DNA of 12,442 bases, from positions 1 through 12,442 of the forward strand of contig JASEGY010000060.1 of assembly GCA_030019105.1 (NCBI GenBank). Direction: 5' to 3'. Positions 8,401 to 12,442 of this stretch are shown here, piece by piece. The notes beneath the pieces are model-generated. The model did not search any database and was not told the origin of the DNA. It saw nothing but the letters and a program-made list of their open reading frames with translations. The stretch is from a bacterium. Lineage in GTDB: Bacteria > UBA9089 > JASEGY01. The translations under genes were made by a program, and so were the position numbers. The first letter of the stretch is position 1. Each line of letters starts with the position of its first letter.

Positions 8401-10626
8401 GCCTTCATTATCCTTAGCCCTGGCCCTGATCCAGACCGTAGAATCAGTTCCGTCAGAAGGAAGGCTGGCCCAGTCGATCGAGTAGGGTGAAGTGTAGACA
8501 GGGCTGTTAGAACAGGAAGACCAACTGGAGTGGTCGAGGGAATAATCGAATTCAACCAGGTCAATGGCTCCATCAGGATCCGGATCGCCGGCCGAGGCGG
8601 TCAGGGCAATGGTTCCCCGGTACCAGGCGTTAGCTGAAGGAGAAGTAAGGGTACAGGTAGGTGGATCGTTGATCCGCTCGATAAGCTCATCTTGTTCGGA
8701 GCTTGTGGCCGTATTACCCAGCCCATCGCCGGCCTGAACACGGTAGTAAAGATACTGACCGCCGTAGTCAGCCCAGGTCAGGTTAATACTGAAAGACCAG
8801 GTGGTTCCGCTTACCAGGGTCATATTTTCATAGCCGTTATATGCGGCTGCTCCAAGGCGGTAGTCAAGCTGAGGTATTTGGCCGGAGAGGCCAATACCGC
8901 TGTCGGTTACATCAACCCTGATCTGGAATGAGCCGATATGCTTGTCATTCAAATCAGCCGGATTCTTCAACCAATTGCTAAATCCGGGGGCCTCATTATC
9001 CACCTTGATCTGCTGTTTAGCCCAACTGGAATAAAGACCGGCATTGTCCCTGGCCCTGGCCATGATCCAGACCGTAGAATCAGTTCCGTCGGAAGGAATA
9101 CTGGCCCACCTAATCGAGTATGGTAAACTGGAGTCAGGGCTGCCGGCACAAGGAGACCAAATGGAGTCATCCCAGGAGTATTCAAACTCCACCCAACTCA
9201 CAGTCCCATCCGGATCACTGGCGTCGGCAGATAGGGTAATGGTTCCACTGTACCAGGTGAGGGTAGTTGGTGAAGTGAGGGTGCAGGTGGGGCTATTACC
9301 GGCAATGGTCAGGGTATCAGTCGCCGGCGCGCTGTCTTCACTTCCAAAGTAAGTGACGGCCTTGACTTCAAAGTCGTAGGTTCCGTCCGCCAGGGTGGGG
9401 GTGGTGAAGGAAAAATTCTCGCTTTGTCCATTAAAGGTCCCGTCATTCGCCGTGCTGTTCAGCCAGCCACTCCAGCTTCCGGCCCCCAGCCGGTATCGAT
9501 ATTGCACCCCAGAGATGGTATCGATGTTAATCTCACTTCCTCCTCCTGCCCCGTAGTGACTTTCAGGATTGTTGTTGGGATATGCCTCTACAATTGAGGC
9601 TGAGCCGTTATAGGTTGGGGTATGGTCGGAGGTTGGATCAGGAGAGAAGGCAGTCAGATTGGTTTGGGCCGAAAGGTCAAAGATGTCTAAGACCCCGTCG
9701 GAGTCGCTATCCCGCCAGCCTATTTGTTCCCGGGTATAGGAGCAGACGCTTCCAGAGTTGTAAGCAGAAGTCCCGCCTTTCATAATACAGGCATGCGGCC
9801 CTTCATAATTTCCATTGATTACATTCAGGTATCCGGATCTGGCCGTAGAACTACATCCTTCTCCAGTGCAGCTATATTCGTCTAAGGCATAAAAGATATG
9901 CCCCATCTCGTGGGCACACACAGCCGCCATCTTGCTTATTGTATAGGTGGCATTATCGTAAGTCATAATCATGTAAGGCCCACCGAGCCAGGCCCAGGCA
10001 AAGGTGCCGTCAGTAAATTGACCATCACCATCATTACTGGAATCGACGATGAAGATGGTAAAGGCCCAGTCAGTATTGTAGTTATTTTTGAGCCAGTTGT
10101 CATAGGCAAAGCTCCGATCCAGGTGATCGCCTGAAGAATAGCCCATATTGCCCAGAACGTCAGCCACCCAGGTTTGAGCAAAATTCTGGTCGTGGTTAAT
10201 GGGTTCATATCCGGTGGAAACTACTCTGATTTCGGTTGTTGGATAAGTGGAGAAGCTCAGGTTAGTATTGGCCGGCGACCTGGCTACCCACCAGTTAAAG
10301 GCCTCCTGGATTTCCGAGATAACATTATTCCTTTCAGCCGTGGTCCAGTCTTCAGTTGAGGAGGCACCAGTACTTTCCGGAAAGATGATCCCGACGGCTA
10401 CACTGCCGGCCATATATTCACTGGTTTCCTGAGTTTGGGGTGTCTGAGGAATGGCTTCCTGCAAGATAGGGGCCTGAGAAGGCCCTTTAGAGGGGGGGAC
10501 AATGAGGACATCGTTAGGGATAGGCCCGGGGATACCCGGGGCAGGCTTAGCCAGAGCCTGGACAGGGATGAGGCTTGACCCCAGAAGAAACAATAATATT
10601 AAGCGGAAGGTAATCTTCTTTTCCAT
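2476..10626 (-). CDS. giant secreted metzincin-like metalloprotease with Ig-like supermodules and FlgD/T9SS-like tail
   Basis: The product is about 2716 residues (numbered from the ATG at 10626). It has an N-terminal signal peptide (MEKKITFRLILLFLL, cleavage after ALA near residue 26). The protease domain spans about 70-305 with HEMGHIFYALDEY (H239, E240, H243). Asp249 sits where metzincins place the third zinc ligand, and CIM at 280-282 fits a Met-turn. DSDSDGVLD (306-314) is a calcium-loop motif. After a linker domain come six copies of a three-part Ig-like supermodule (about 443-2255), then a ZU5/Ig-like region, and a last 85 residues resembling a FlgD/T9SS type A sorting tail (GVYIYRLSD). 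The tail suggests secretion or surface display; the target is unknown. The start is uncertain: GAGGGG lies only 2 nt upstream of 10626, while an in-frame ATG at 10686 overlaps the mntA stop as ATGA but gives an unusually long charged n-region. Four heptamer tracts and an 18-bp repeat are embedded in frame. Confidence 0.9.
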   Translation of the reverse strand: MEKKITFRLILLFLLGSSLIPVQALAKPAPGIPGPIPNDVLIVPPSKGPSQAPILQEAIPQTPQTQETSEYMAGSVAVGIIFPESTGASSTEDWTTAERNNVISEIQEAFNWWVARSPANTNLSFSTYPTTEIRVVSTGYEPINHDQNFAQTWVADVLGNMGYSSGDHLDRSFAYDNWLKNNYNTDWAFTIFIVDSSNDGDGQFTDGTFAWAWLGGPYMIMTYDNATYTISKMAAVCAHEMGHIFYALDEYSCTGEGCSSTARSGYLNVINGNYEGPHACIMKGGTSAYNSGSVCSYTREQIGWRDSDSDGVLDIFDLSAQTNLTAFSPDPTSDHTPTYNGSASIVEAYPNNNPESHYGAGGGSEINIDTISGVQYRYRLGAGSWSGWLNSTANDGTFNGQSENFSFTTPTLADGTYDFEVKAVTYFGSEDSAPATDTLTIAGNSPTCTLTSPTTLTWYSGTITLSADASDPDGTVSWVEFEYSWDDSIWSPCAGSPDSSLPYSIRWASIPSDGTDSTVWIMARARDNAGLYSSWAKQQIKVDNEAPGFSNWLKNPADLNDKHIGSFQIRVDVTDSGIGLSGQIPQLDYRLGAAAYNGYENMTLVSGTTWSFSINLTWADYGGQYLYYRVQAGDGLGNTATSSEQDELIERINDPPTCTLTSPSANAWYRGTIALTASAGDPDPDGAIDLVEFDYSLDHSSWSSCSNSPVYTSPYSIDWASLPSDGTDSTVWIRARAKDNEGDYSGYDEQPIKIDNQPPSTTDDYDVTWHKQDFTINITGNDGDGSGLENSDIRYRINGGAERNLSAHGQPVISTEGGDNQLEYWGIDQVGNEESHHNLTGIKLDKTGPVFGPYTLDPPYLTEKTSGPLTVSLTVNDTLSGIIVPYLNYRLDSTNYDGYEVMTQGEGDTWSFSILPPGTWADHQEEAIYWRVRCNDLAGNESVAEEGSEFIETVNDTPTCRITSPDSFTWQAGRIVITAEATDEEAMDSVEFVFSLDGQDWQEVSGSPVTSLPYQLTWNSSPADGVDTRVYLRARAWDLTGLDSGWDTVAISVDNRPPQTFASTDTSSWYTSDLTISLEAGDGTGSGIFDTYYQINGGETRCLSLNGLPVISTEGTDNSLTYWSIDQVGNQEKPGFLSGLKLDKTPPGIISWSLDPEDLTEDSIGPLKVAVTIKETLSGSAGVEFNWRIGDAACDGYEEMTAEGDTWSATIPEPELWDNERGKNIYVQIRATDVAGNEAFEEITELIDSINDPPVCRLIYPAEPDWYAGIIEIQAKVDDPDNAINRVEFQYYREGRWEDCAGSPVSTGTGAIYSLAWSSQPANSVDTGVVLRVMAADEDGLASGYDTGSIGVDNQPPVTTAIYQDIWHPEAFYIPLLATDGNGGGVETTTYRINSGPEINDTQPLINLEGTNNRLTYWSIDKLGNRESSKSLTGIKLDLTPPVISNWVKYPPDLTEDSVGHLTVYVSVTDTLSGFSGIPQFDYRLGSQAYDGYEDMTSQGGKSHFFSIPEPGLWDNYRGETISFKVKAADVAGNIIESSEQEELIDSINDPPFCRLIGPAADNWYRGDVTLSAEAIDSDGKIVKVEFAYFLAGEWFDLPPVTEPPYQLEWDSRPDTGVAAAVKIMARSQDNEGSYSKYDEIRIRIDNEAPVTSHDYDGNWQTQDFTITLIPEDGQGSGAAGTYYRINEGEEKDTAAYGQPVITTERDNNILEYWSVDVVGNQESFRILTGIKLDKSPPPPPIDLTADDENPSPWKNSPDFIIDWTDPPDLSGIAYTHYQLDSPPETGDEGESTTLHPFEIMATRPGEPSRPGGPSWPGGPMLYLWLEDNLGQQDYLQVASVELRYETTPPDIGAFSTDPLDLTEDTSGPFRIEVEVRDEGGSGLAHVELAYQIEASGWSEFSTMTRILQEIWSTDINPQSAIRNPQSPWDGVRGQVVSWQVRATDQAGNVVFSSIEEELIDDINDSPTCSWIQPEADIWHKDNLSLKLDCQDQDGKIDRVFIQVSLDNGQSWPDVSGSPITSPPYTLTWNSLPARGINPNVILRARARDDEGTYSAWAERSIKVDNQAPVTMADYEPGWRRQDFTIELTADDGQGSGVEDIYYRINDGREQRVSLDGQPLITTEWPDNTLAYWAIDQVGHKESPEKIEGIGLDRTAPTIADISQEPADLTEHFEGDLIVRVTAADEGGSGIADCGLQIADCSDCGLQIESISDCGFQITSPAGGWEVVAGKTLTYRIRVEDVAGNVTLSAEQIEPIKDAPTITLLTPPAEGVAVKDNYQISWNDEDMDDDAAISLFYESTQSTAHSPQFTDRSRPWIGKRRPSAIRNPQSAFRILIVSGLSEDDEADSYLWDTSQVAEGQYRVSSEITDGRFSFTSLSPGFIRIDHTPPALEWVTANQDGFLLHLADESLPLSLEDTLFAVAETDTSSITLCITKSYLDENDSGLVQLEVEGMRASTVYTMKVDGIKDRVGNQTPLIVVNDIIFIDPTEESIITRSDGTGLNIPAGAFDEPVTLFMDLSPSSPELEEADRAAEADPSLGYLVPETTREYRVTGEDGDVILPDGFHHPVRVTIPYPADLPVNEQDILIYRLNGTQWIMTGSIVDRDKNKHTLSAEVPHLSIFRIAEYVPLPAQDLSRVVIYPTLFDASKAEAIVFEGLKEGVQIHIFNLAGQLIKTAKPSESRWRWWVRQDRLPSGVYIYRLSDLKTKRAGKLVIIK
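3624..3660. repeat. heptamer tract (ATTGCGG)n inside the giant gene, tract 1
   Basis: About five copies of a 7-nt unit (GGAATGC / GGATTGC) are read through in frame on the minus strand as SAIRNPQSAF. The same heptamer occurs at 3975-4058 and 4847-4880, and in non-coding DNA at 12428-12442. The neighbouring protein repeats do not contain this peptide, so it is an insertion or expansion relative to the ancestral domain. Confidence 0.9.
3697..3734. repeat. second heptamer family (GGACTGT)n inside the giant gene
   Basis: The tract has a 7-nt period based on GGACTGT/GGGCTGT and is read on the minus strand as STQSTAHSPQFT. It lies 36 nt from the ATTGCGG tract at 3624-3660. Between them GCCGAC (3663-3668) and GTCGGC (3684-3689) form a small inverted repeat. 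The two tracts and the hairpin look like one composite insertion of about 110 bp, read in frame. Confidence 0.85.
3975..4058. repeat. heptamer tract inside the giant gene, tract 2, opposite orientation
   Basis: About 84 bp of degenerate ATCCGCA / ATCTGCA units, oriented opposite to the tracts at 3624-3660 and 4847-4880. On the minus strand it is read as ADCGLQIADCSDCGLQI followed by a similar stretch ending ISDCGFQI. It falls within the last type C Ig-like domain, where other copies have the YRLG...YDGYE strands. It adds four cysteines to a secreted protein. Confidence 0.9.
4847..4880. repeat. heptamer tract (GATTGCG)n inside the giant gene, tract 3
   Basis: Nearly five perfect copies of GATTGCG, read on the minus strand as INPQSAIRNPQS. 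It sits in the fifth type C domain immediately before PWDGVRG, at the loop where other copies have PEPGLWDN-RG. The perfection of the copies suggests a young tract able to change in copy number; losing or gaining anything but multiples of three units would shift the frame. Confidence 0.92.
5168..5221 (-). repeat. three 18-bp repeats coding for a collagen-like peptide
   Basis: Units at 5168-5185, 5186-5203 and 5204-5221 (GGCCCGCCAGGCC-GCTC) code on the minus strand for RPGEPS, RPGGPS and WPGGPM, around residue 1820 of the giant protein. They lie in the extra domain between supermodules five and six. The GC-rich repeat contrasts with its surroundings and is unlike the heptamers because its length is a multiple of three. 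Confidence 0.85.
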
Positions 10627-10682
10627 ATCCCCTCGGGACTTCCTTTTTGATACTGCCCCATTGGGAAAGCGTGTCCAGTTGT

Positions 10683-11030
10683 TCATAAAGGAATTGTTCG
10701 AGCATTGGTTGGCGCCTCCTTTTTTTCGTAAAACACCACTCCAACACGCTGAATATGTTCCACTACATCCTGATCGCTGATATGCTTGAAAATGGACAGG
10801 TCGAAGGTATAGGGCAGAAGCAGATCATCAATTTCATCCATGATTTTGTAAAGCGTGTTCATCGTTAAATCATCTCCGCCAAAGAGCGTCAGGTCAATAT
10901 CCGAGCCGTTCTTGTAGTCACCTTTGGCGCGCGAGCCGTACAAGATCGCTTGATCTACTTGAGGATAACGGGCAAGGACACCGCAGATTTTTTGTATGGT
11001 GGCTTCTTTCAAGCCAAACGGGAGCGTCAT
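10683..11030 (-). CDS. mntA: MntA-type minimal nucleotidyltransferase (antitoxin of HepT)
   Basis: The product has 115 residues, the normal size for a minimal nucleotidyltransferase of the HI0073/MntA family. It carries GSRAKGDYKNGSDIDL, an exact GSX10DXD motif (G32, S33, D44, D46), and a third acidic residue in FDLSIF (D77), so the catalytic set is complete. In studied HepT/MntA systems the transferase adds AMP to a tyrosine of the HEPN toxin and blocks its RNase activity; the same role is inferred here. The ATG overlaps the end of hepT by 4 nt (ATGA), and AAGGAG lies about 5 nt upstream, so the two are translationally coupled. The giant protease gene follows either 56 nt downstream or overlapping, depending on its start. 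Confidence 0.92.
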   Translation of the reverse strand: MTLPFGLKEATIQKICGVLARYPQVDQAILYGSRAKGDYKNGSDIDLTLFGGDDLTMNTLYKIMDEIDDLLLPYTFDLSIFKHISDQDVVEHIQRVGVVFYEKKEAPTNARTIPL

Positions 11031-11440
11031 GATGCTCCTTCCGTCAAGGATTCCATTTTGGTCCGTAGCAATTGAAACTCCGGAAAGTACCTATTGAAAA
11101 TTTTATCGGCAATATCTTCGGCGACGTCTTCGTTGTATGTGTGACTGGTCAAGGTTCTGCTTTTGAGCATATCCATCCACGTTTCTCCATCCTCGATCAA
11201 ACCGCGCCTGAATGCGAGGCGAAATGCGTCGCGACTGCCGTGAATAGTGGTCTCTCCCTGCGATTCAAAGTAGTCTTTCAGGGTATTCCAGGCTAACTCG
11301 TATGTGTATTCAAACGATTGAATAAGCCCCTGGAGTTCAAGCTCGTTCAACTCCTCTTTCTCGATGAATTTTGTCAATTGTCCGAGGGCTTTCTTGAAAT
11401 GATTAAATCGTTGTATCCAGCGGATGTCTTGCGTACTCAT
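11027..11440 (-). CDS. hepT: HepT-type HEPN protein, HI0074 family (RNase toxin partner of MntA)
   Basis: The product has 137 residues and matches the all-helical HI0074 / nucleotidyltransferase substrate-binding family: FEYTYELAWNTLKDYF near 44-58 and RTLTSHTYNE at 95-104. The latter is an exact RX4HXY motif (R95, H100, Y102), the active site of HEPN ribonucleases and the site of AMPylation by MntA. The toxin therefore looks catalytically intact. A GGAGA Shine-Dalgarno lies 6 nt before the ATG. The gene precedes mntA with a 4-nt overlap, the usual order of this pair. The reading frame upstream also ends in an ATGA overlap with this start, suggesting that another gene once preceded it. The toxin role is inferred from the family. 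Confidence 0.92.
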   Translation of the reverse strand: MSTQDIRWIQRFNHFKKALGQLTKFIEKEELNELELQGLIQSFEYTYELAWNTLKDYFESQGETTIHGSRDAFRLAFRRGLIEDGETWMDMLKSRTLTSHTYNEDVAEDIADKIFNRYFPEFQLLRTKMESLTEGAS

Positions 11441-11526
11441 AGAGCGTCTCCATAAAATGCCTTGTTCAATGCCTTATCTTCGTCGCTGACCTTGAATTGA
11501 GCATCGTCAATCTCGGAAAGATTCAC
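11437..11526 (-). pseudogene. possible remnant of a gene preceding hepT
   Basis: A frame reads NLSEIDDAQFKVSDEDKALN and then KAFYGDAL, stopping at a TGA that overlaps the hepT ATG by 4 nt. The acidic, ordinary-looking peptide and the ATGA junction are what an upstream operon gene would show. The only start nearby is GTG at 11524-11526, without a Shine-Dalgarno. The frame stays open back to about 11667, inside the ygiT-type gene, with no ATG. I read it as the 3' end of a gene whose front was lost. It could also be a short leader peptide or chance. Confidence 0.3.
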
Positions 11527-11627
11527 ATACAATATGCTGCGATACCATAAGAGGAGAGCGATTGCAAATATTTTGCGAGAAAAACTGGAAGGGAATTTAT
11601 GCGCTTTGTGTTGTCTACCATGCCATA
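11527..11627. other. gap between the YgiT gene and the hepT operon
   Basis: About 100 bp with no credible gene start. On the minus strand it is AT-rich downstream of the YgiT stop and could hold the hepT promoter, but I see no convincing -35/-10 pair and no terminator hairpin. It continues the open frame described for the possible remnant at 11437-11526. Confidence 0.3.
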
Positions 11628-11849
11628 TTATGCTGCTAACTCCATAGTTTGTATAGCTGAAGTCTTTTTATCCATATCTTGGATTAAGTCTTGGATAGCA
11701 TCGACCTCTTCCTCTCCAAAGTATGGTTCACCACACTGCTTACAGACAAATGCCGGCACGTCTTCGATGAATAGATGATAGCTTCTTCGATTTATTGAAT
11801 AAGTAGTTTTACCTTTATCCATTTTCCCTTTACAATATAGGCATTCCAT
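11628..11849 (-). CDS. YgiT-type zinc-finger protein (MqsA N-terminal-like)
   Basis: The product has 73 residues with four cysteines in two CXXC knuckles (C3/C6 and C36/C39, the latter in CKQCGEPYF), the zinc-binding pattern of YgiT/MqsA N-terminal domains. The order CLYCKGKM, the VPAFVC strand and the GEEEVDAI helix fit that family. It lacks the C-terminal helix-turn-helix of full MqsA, as most stand-alone YgiT proteins do, so DNA binding is uncertain. I chose the ATG at 11849 because GAGGTG lies 9 nt upstream and the protein then starts two residues before the first cysteine, as in the family. A longer form could start at ATG 11876 or TTG 11891. It is third in a same-strand set after the DUF4258 and DUF2283 genes and is probably part of that toxin-antitoxin-like unit. 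Confidence 0.85.
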   Translation of the reverse strand: MECLYCKGKMDKGKTTYSINRRSYHLFIEDVPAFVCKQCGEPYFGEEEVDAIQDLIQDMDKKTSAIQTMELAA

Positions 11850-11858
11850 TCGATTAAT

Positions 11859-11864
11859 CACCTC
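11859..11864 (-). promoter_or_regulatory. ribosome binding site fixing the YgiT gene start
   Basis: On the minus strand this reads GAGGTG, 9 nt before the ATG at 11849. It favours that start over the upstream ATG and TTG in the same frame. Confidence 0.55.
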
Positions 11865-11891
11865 AACGATGAACATCGCCCTTTCTGCCAA

Positions 11892-12107
11892 TTAATAATG
11901 CGCTAAAGCAACGTCTTCTAAGACTACTTGCTTAAAGACGTTTTTATCTCCTAACCGTTTAATTGTATCTAATATTTCGATTCCGGCTAAATGTCCATCA
12001 GCATCGTAATCCGCCGCTAACCCCTCTGAAAGATGTTGGGTTGTAACTGTAGTTTCAAGAAAACGGATATAGAGGGCATCTACTTCAGGGTCATAAGTGA
12101 TTCTCAT
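11892..12107 (-). CDS. DUF2283 domain protein, likely antitoxin-type partner of DUF4258
   Basis: The product has 71 residues and shows the DUF2283 pattern: YDPEVDALYIRF at 5-16 and DYDADGHLAGIEILD further on. Proteins of this family are small, of unknown biochemistry, and often encoded next to DUF4258 proteins, where they are regarded as toxin-antitoxin-like partners; the role here is inferred. The ATG at 12107 has a perfect AGGAGG 7 nt upstream. The longer frame from a TTG at 12125 would translate the Shine-Dalgarno itself and is rejected. It starts 14 nt after the DUF4258 stop and ends 42 nt before the YgiT start. Confidence 0.85.
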   Translation of the reverse strand: MRITYDPEVDALYIRFLETTVTTQHLSEGLAADYDADGHLAGIEILDTIKRLGDKNVFKQVVLEDVALAHY

Positions 12108-12114
12108 TCTTCTG

Positions 12115-12120
12115 CCTCCT
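12115..12120 (-). promoter_or_regulatory. consensus ribosome binding site of the DUF2283 gene
   Basis: AGGAGG on the minus strand, 7 nt before the ATG at 12107. It is much stronger than the site of the preceding DUF4258 gene, so the DUF2283 protein may be made in excess, as expected for an antitoxin. Confidence 0.8.
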
Positions 12121-12121
12121 T

Positions 12122-12376
12122 TCAAAAATAGTAGGTATATACTGTAACGACTACAATTTCTACTGCTTCTTCAACAAAAATTGGGCGCACTTGTTTTGTC
12201 GCATATATCTTTCCATTCCACTCCTTGCCATAGCTGAAATTCTTGCAACACTCCAGCCGTCCTGATTCAGCAGGCGCCCACCTTTCAGAGCGAATGGCTG
12301 CCTTAATCTCGTCTTCTGTTGTTCCTCTAAAGGGTAGTTGCGAACGTGCATGTCCAGAAAGACGAATGGGCTTCAT
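12122..12376 (-). CDS. DUF4258 domain protein, putative toxin-type component
   Basis: The product has 84 residues with the DUF4258 features: an N-terminal SGHARSQLPFRGTTEDEI (His-Ala-Arg motif then a helix), a central lysine/tyrosine-rich strand region (YGKEWNGKIYATKQ), and a C-terminal VEIVVVTVYTYYF strand. The family is often found beside DUF2283 or YgiT-type genes and resembles RelE/HigB-like toxins in size and fold type; the activity is not established. I chose ATG 12376. The frame extends to 12418, but that extension is encoded by the dispersed repeat at 12394-12423 and has no ribosome binding site. The Shine-Dalgarno at 12376 is weak (AGTGG). It is the first gene of the trio, and its promoter must lie in or beyond the repeat. 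Confidence 0.82.
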   Translation of the reverse strand: MKPIRLSGHARSQLPFRGTTEDEIKAAIRSERWAPAESGRLECCKNFSYGKEWNGKIYATKQVRPIFVEEAVEIVVVTVYTYYF

Positions 12377-12393
12377 TTTACCACTTTTTATCT

Positions 12394-12423
12394 TAGCGCG
12401 GCCTCTGGCCGCAACCAAACCAA
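12394..12423. repeat. partial copy of the 127-bp dispersed repeat
   Basis: The 30 bp from TAGCGCGGCC to ACCAAACCAA match the beginning of the 127-bp units at 2105 and 2232 with two mismatches by eye. The palindrome is better here (GCGGCC-TCT-GGCCGC) than in those units. It lies just upstream of the DUF4258 gene. Confidence 0.85.
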
Positions 12424-12427
12424 TTTT

Positions 12428-12442
12428 GGATTGCAGATTGCG
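12428..12442. repeat. start of another heptamer tract at the window edge
   Basis: GGATTGCAGATTGCG is two units of the same heptamer that is embedded in the giant protease gene, here in non-coding DNA and cut by the window end. It shows that the heptamer is a dispersed repeat and not a property of the protein. Confidence 0.7.

Larger units (their letters stand above)
3860..9300 (-). repeat. six-fold A-B-C Ig-like supermodule inside the giant protein
   Basis: Three domain types recur in fixed order. Type A (about 100 residues) opens with NDPPTCTLTSP-like and WY-G motifs, has a VEF-Y strand, and ends IKVDNQAP. Type B (about 90) has DFTI, DGQGSG, YYRIN, GQPVISTEG, YWSIDQVGN and ends LTGIKLDKTPP. 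Type C (about 108) opens PADLTEDS-GP, has YRLG, YDGYE-MT and a WDN-RG motif, and ends ATDVAGN...ELIDSINDPP. Type A begins near residues 443, 652, 954, 1251, 1549 and 1964, so the middle repeats are spaced close to 300 residues. The first set lacks B. Set five has an extra domain of about 110 residues between B and C. Such arrays normally act as stalks or adhesive segments. Confidence 0.85.

Noticed and set aside
12108..12125. TTG start of the DUF2283 gene at 12125
   Set aside because: It would translate through the AGGAGG site that serves the ATG at 12107.
12377..12418. Extended N-terminus of the DUF4258 protein
   Set aside because: The 14 extra residues are encoded largely by the dispersed repeat at 12394-12423, and family members begin near the SGHA motif.

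Overview
The window reads as a stretch of chromosome from an uncultured, Gram-negative-type bacterium of a candidate phylum; this is an inference. The reasons are a giant secreted metalloprotease/Ig-like protein with a FlgD/T9SS-like C-terminal tail, a periplasmic penicillin-binding protein with LysM repeats, and many short intergenic repeats, including heptamer arrays and palindromic units, of a kind common in metagenome-assembled genomes. The phylum cannot be fixed from sequence alone. There are no RNA genes, CRISPR arrays or recognisable transposase genes.

Layout. Positions 1-181 are non-coding and repeat-rich: an inverted repeat at 3-70 and a 14-nt tandem repeat at 133-161. Positions 182-2071 (+) encode an exported transpeptidase (PBP) with three C-terminal LysM domains, the last two recently duplicated. 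Positions 2072-2475 lie between two convergent genes. They hold two tandem 127-bp repeats and a small hairpin element flanked by 12-bp direct repeats. Positions 2476-10626 (-) encode a protein of about 2716 residues: signal peptide, metzincin-like protease, calcium-loop motif, six repeats of an A-B-C Ig-like supermodule, and a C-terminal sorting-type tail. The gene carries four in-frame tracts of dispersed heptanucleotide repeats and a small collagen-like repeat.

Upstream on the same strand are two toxin-antitoxin type modules. The first is hepT (11027-11440) and mntA (10683-11030), a HEPN ribonuclease and minimal nucleotidyltransferase pair with intact motifs. The second is a DUF4258 - DUF2283 - YgiT zinc-finger trio (12122-12376, 11892-12107, 11628-11849). 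Between them, 11437-11627 may hold the decayed tail of a further gene. The window ends in another copy of the dispersed repeats.

Working together: the HEPN/MNT pair is expected to act as an RNase toxin neutralised by AMPylation. The DUF4258/DUF2283/YgiT trio looks like a small toxin-antitoxin-type operon whose biochemistry is not established. The giant protein probably acts outside the cell or on its surface, and the PBP works on periplasmic peptidoglycan. The most unusual feature is the spread of genome-type heptamer repeats into the coding sequence of the giant gene. The two heptamers are stop-free in every frame on both strands, which would let such tracts enter a gene in either orientation and stay open.
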